From NCBI RefSeq assembly GCF_018860855.1, contig NZ_JAHKQE010000030.1, positions 1 to 64,000 of the forward strand: a DNA stretch of 64,000 bases. The letters are read 5' to 3'. Shown piece after piece: positions 62,290 through 64,000 of the stretch (position 1 is its first letter; each line of letters begins with the position of its first letter). Made by a program: the position numbers and the translations under genes. Source of the DNA: Amphritea atlantica (GTDB lineage: Bacteria; Pseudomonadota; Gammaproteobacteria; Pseudomonadales; Balneatricaceae). The notes under the pieces were generated by a model. The model was not told where the DNA came from, made no database searches, and worked only from the letters and a program-made list of their open reading frames with translations.

Positions 62290-62456
62290 GGACCTGAAGT
62301 GAAGGTAGGTAGTTCAGTCGAAAATAGATTGATGAGTTTTTTAGCCCCATTAGACAGTATTTCTTTAAGGTAAGCTGTGCGTGCTTCGTTGGCTTCTGCA
62401 ACAATGGCGTTTAGGTCTGTGTCGCTGAATTCAGCGTCGAAGTTATATTCGATCAT
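62274..62456 (-). CDS. small hypothetical protein, 60 residues
   Basis: MIEYNFDAEFSDTDLNAIVA, then EARTAYLKEILSNGAKKLIN: a short, helical, alpha-type protein with no membrane segment. The style (acidic start, then an Ala/Arg/Leu helix) slightly resembles DUF1127/YjiS-type small proteins, but I do not assign it. ATG 62456 has AAGGGA eight bases upstream. It lies alone between GlcG and MFS genes. Confidence 0.6.
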   Translation of the reverse strand: MIEYNFDAEFSDTDLNAIVAEANEARTAYLKEILSNGAKKLINLFSTELPTFTSGPLAHR

Positions 62457-62777
62457 GGTTATATTCCCTTGAATGTATAAGATAGAAGCAATCTTAGACC
62501 TTAGTCTAAAATGAAACAAACGAGTAATTCTTACAGGAAAGGTTAAAAAAATTCATCATTGCTGCGATGTTCACCTAATCCGCTGGATTCAATCTATGTC
62601 CGAGCTCCGCCCGTAAGGAAGAACCGCATAGACAGGGTTGTAATGTTACACAGGAAGGGGGAGCACTCATGGCGTTTTAGTTATCGAATCATAGACTTTC
62701 TAGGACCCTGTAAATAATTCAGCGCAAACTTTTACTTTCTAGTCTAATTTTTTCTTCTGTTATATAGGTTTTGTCGA
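62457..62777. other. intergenic region before the MFS gene
   Basis: 321 nt with a GC-rich, partly self-complementary stretch at 62590-62640 and a purine-rich segment at about 62652-62665. It must contain the promoter of the MFS gene and of the small protein gene. No matching tRNA or known riboswitch was recognised. Confidence 0.5.
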
Positions 62778-63974
62778 GTGTCTCAGATAGTACGTAAGTT
62801 TTTTCTGCCAGTGATTTGTCCTTCGGCTATTGTATCTACCATTCAACAGGCATTGCTGGTGGTTTTACCTTTGTATGTGTTATCGATTGGTGGAACTCTG
62901 GCTGAATCCGCGATGATTATCGGCTTTAAAGGTATTGGTATGATGTTGGGTGACCTGCCGGCTGGCTTATTACTGGCGCGGTTTGGTGATAAACGTTTAA
63001 TGCTGGGCGCAGCGGTAATCTCTTCTCTATCTTTGGCTTTAATGGCCTTGTTTCCCACCCTCGGAGTGTTGACGGCGGCAGCATTATTGCTGGGTTTTGC
63101 CCATGGTAGCTGGCTGGTGGGGCGAATCTCCTATGTCACAGATGCCGCGGCGCCGGGCGAACGTGGTCGGGTAATGTCTCTGTCGGCGGGTACCATAAGG
63201 CTTGGTAATGTGATCGGTCCATTGCTAGCAGGGTTAATGATCGCTTCTCTGGGATATCAGGTCACGCTTGGGGTTTTTGCGATCAGCTCTTTGCTAGTGG
63301 TGTTATTTGTCGCGTTGTGGGTTCGTTATACGCAACCCCATGGCGAGGACAGCCACAGTGTTATTGCCTTGAGAGATGCGTTGGTTGATAACCGTCAGGT
63401 TTTGCTAACGGCGGGGGTGGCATCTTTGGCGTTGATGCTAGTGCGGGCGTCCAGAGCGTTACTATTACCACTCACAGGTGCTGCGTTAATGTTAGATGAA
63501 ACCAGTATAGGTATGGTCATCTCCATCGGCGCGGTGATTGATACTCTGCTATTTTATCCTGCGGGCACTATGATGGATAGAATTGGCCGTAAACCGATGT
63601 TTATAGCCAGCCTGACCTTGCTGGGGTTGAGTATTAGTTTGTTACCTTTGGCCGAAGGGATGTGGAGTTTAATCCTGATCGCATCATTGATGGGCCTTGG
63701 TAATGGGATTTCAGCTGGGGTGATTATGACAGTCGGATCTGATTTGGCGCCACGATTGAATCGGGGTGGTTTTATTGGCATCTGGCGCCTTTTGTCGGAT
63801 GTGGGATCAACTACGGGTCCGCTGATTATTGGTCTGACGGTGAAGCTGTCGGGACTGGCGATGGCAAGTTGCAGTGTTGGTCTGCTTGGGCTTATGGGTG
63901 GCGCCTTTGTGGTAAAGGCGATGAGTGAAACTCACCGTAAGAACGACACCTCTCGAGCTGATGTGAAAGGTTAG
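62778..63974 (+). CDS. MFS transporter
   Basis: 398 residues, about 12 transmembrane helices. The motif-A-like segment in the second loop (GDLPAGLLLARFGDKRLMLG) and the equivalent in the second half (YPAGTMMDRIGRKPMFIAS) confirm the MFS fold. Substrate unknown; drug/metabolite efflux is common. It starts at GTG 62778 with only a weak AGG upstream. Confidence 0.9.
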   Translation: MSQIVRKFFLPVICPSAIVSTIQQALLVVLPLYVLSIGGTLAESAMIIGFKGIGMMLGDLPAGLLLARFGDKRLMLGAAVISSLSLALMALFPTLGVLTAAALLLGFAHGSWLVGRISYVTDAAAPGERGRVMSLSAGTIRLGNVIGPLLAGLMIASLGYQVTLGVFAISSLLVVLFVALWVRYTQPHGEDSHSVIALRDALVDNRQVLLTAGVASLALMLVRASRALLLPLTGAALMLDETSIGMVISIGAVIDTLLFYPAGTMMDRIGRKPMFIASLTLLGLSISLLPLAEGMWSLILIASLMGLGNGISAGVIMTVGSDLAPRLNRGGFIGIWRLLSDVGSTTGPLIIGLTVKLSGLAMASCSVGLLGLMGGAFVVKAMSETHRKNDTSRADVKG

Positions 63975-64000
63975 TCAGCGTGCTTTTTTGAATATTTATC

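Noticed and set aside
62590-62670. Guanidine, fluoride or manganese riboswitch
   Set aside because: The conserved core segments I know for these classes are not found, although the region may be structured.

Overview
This 64 kb window reads as ordinary chromosome of a Gram-negative gammaproteobacterium, most likely a marine, Oceanospirillales-like organism related to the pseudomonads. The evidence is a complete Tol-Pal envelope system, TamAB, MtgA, RecBCD, a polyhydroxyalkanoate (PHA) phasin, and a nadK-to-pepN gene order that I recall from Pseudomonas. Base composition looks moderate (about half GC by eye, not computed). I see no prophage, insertion sequence, CRISPR array or toxin/antitoxin island. 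Genus-level placement is inference.

Layout: 0-1.5 kb has tRNA-Asp, a PAS-GGDEF diguanylate cyclase and a 29-residue acidic small ORF. 1.6-11.2 kb is a dense plus-strand block: a PLP-dependent deaminase, NAD kinase, a PPP-type phosphatase, rhomboid protease, DUF1315, DUF2797, aminopeptidase N, then a membrane protein, an AlbA_2/Schlafen-type protein with a coiled-coil tail and a HAD phosphatase. 11.2-15 kb has a hemerythrin, a second diguanylate cyclase, a small hypothetical and a FemAB-like acyltransferase. 15-27.8 kb carries a HIT protein, fmdB-aspS, ruvC-ruvA-ruvB, a DksA-like zinc finger gene, tolQRAB-pal-cpoB, queC and nadA. 27.9-31.5 kb has a MaoC hydratase and several poorly known genes. 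31.6-40.3 kb is recC-recB-recD. 40.3-49.4 kb holds a glutaredoxin, a cNMP-binding protein, a ubiquinone-type hydroxylase, the phasin, an M16C peptidase, a DMT transporter, a 5'-nucleotidase and mtgA. 49.5-55.1 kb is tamA-tamB. 55.5-57.9 kb is a RimK ligase module flanked by two putative hydrolases. 58.2-60.8 kb is an octaheme cytochrome c operon with a cytochrome b and a NifX-like protein. The end has a DOPA-dioxygenase-like protein, a GlcG/HbpS-like protein, a small protein and an MFS transporter.

The genes fall into recognisable teams: double-strand break repair and Holliday junction resolution (RecBCD, RuvABC, the latter with a perfect-core LexA box before ruvC); outer-membrane integrity (Tol-Pal, TamAB, MtgA); NAD synthesis (NadA, NadK); PHA storage (PhaF-like phasin, MaoC hydratase); c-di-GMP signalling (two cyclases with intact active and I-sites); and periplasmic electron transfer (octaheme operon).

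The most interesting points are regulatory and small-scale: a phasin promoter bracketed by two TTGC/GCAA palindromes, the SOS box on ruvC, the 29-residue acidic ORF, the RimK/retropepsin-like/aspartoacylase-like trio, the octaheme-cytochrome b-NifX operon, and a small protein with a possible clamp-binding tail just before recCBD. I did not find a clearly new defence or mobile system.
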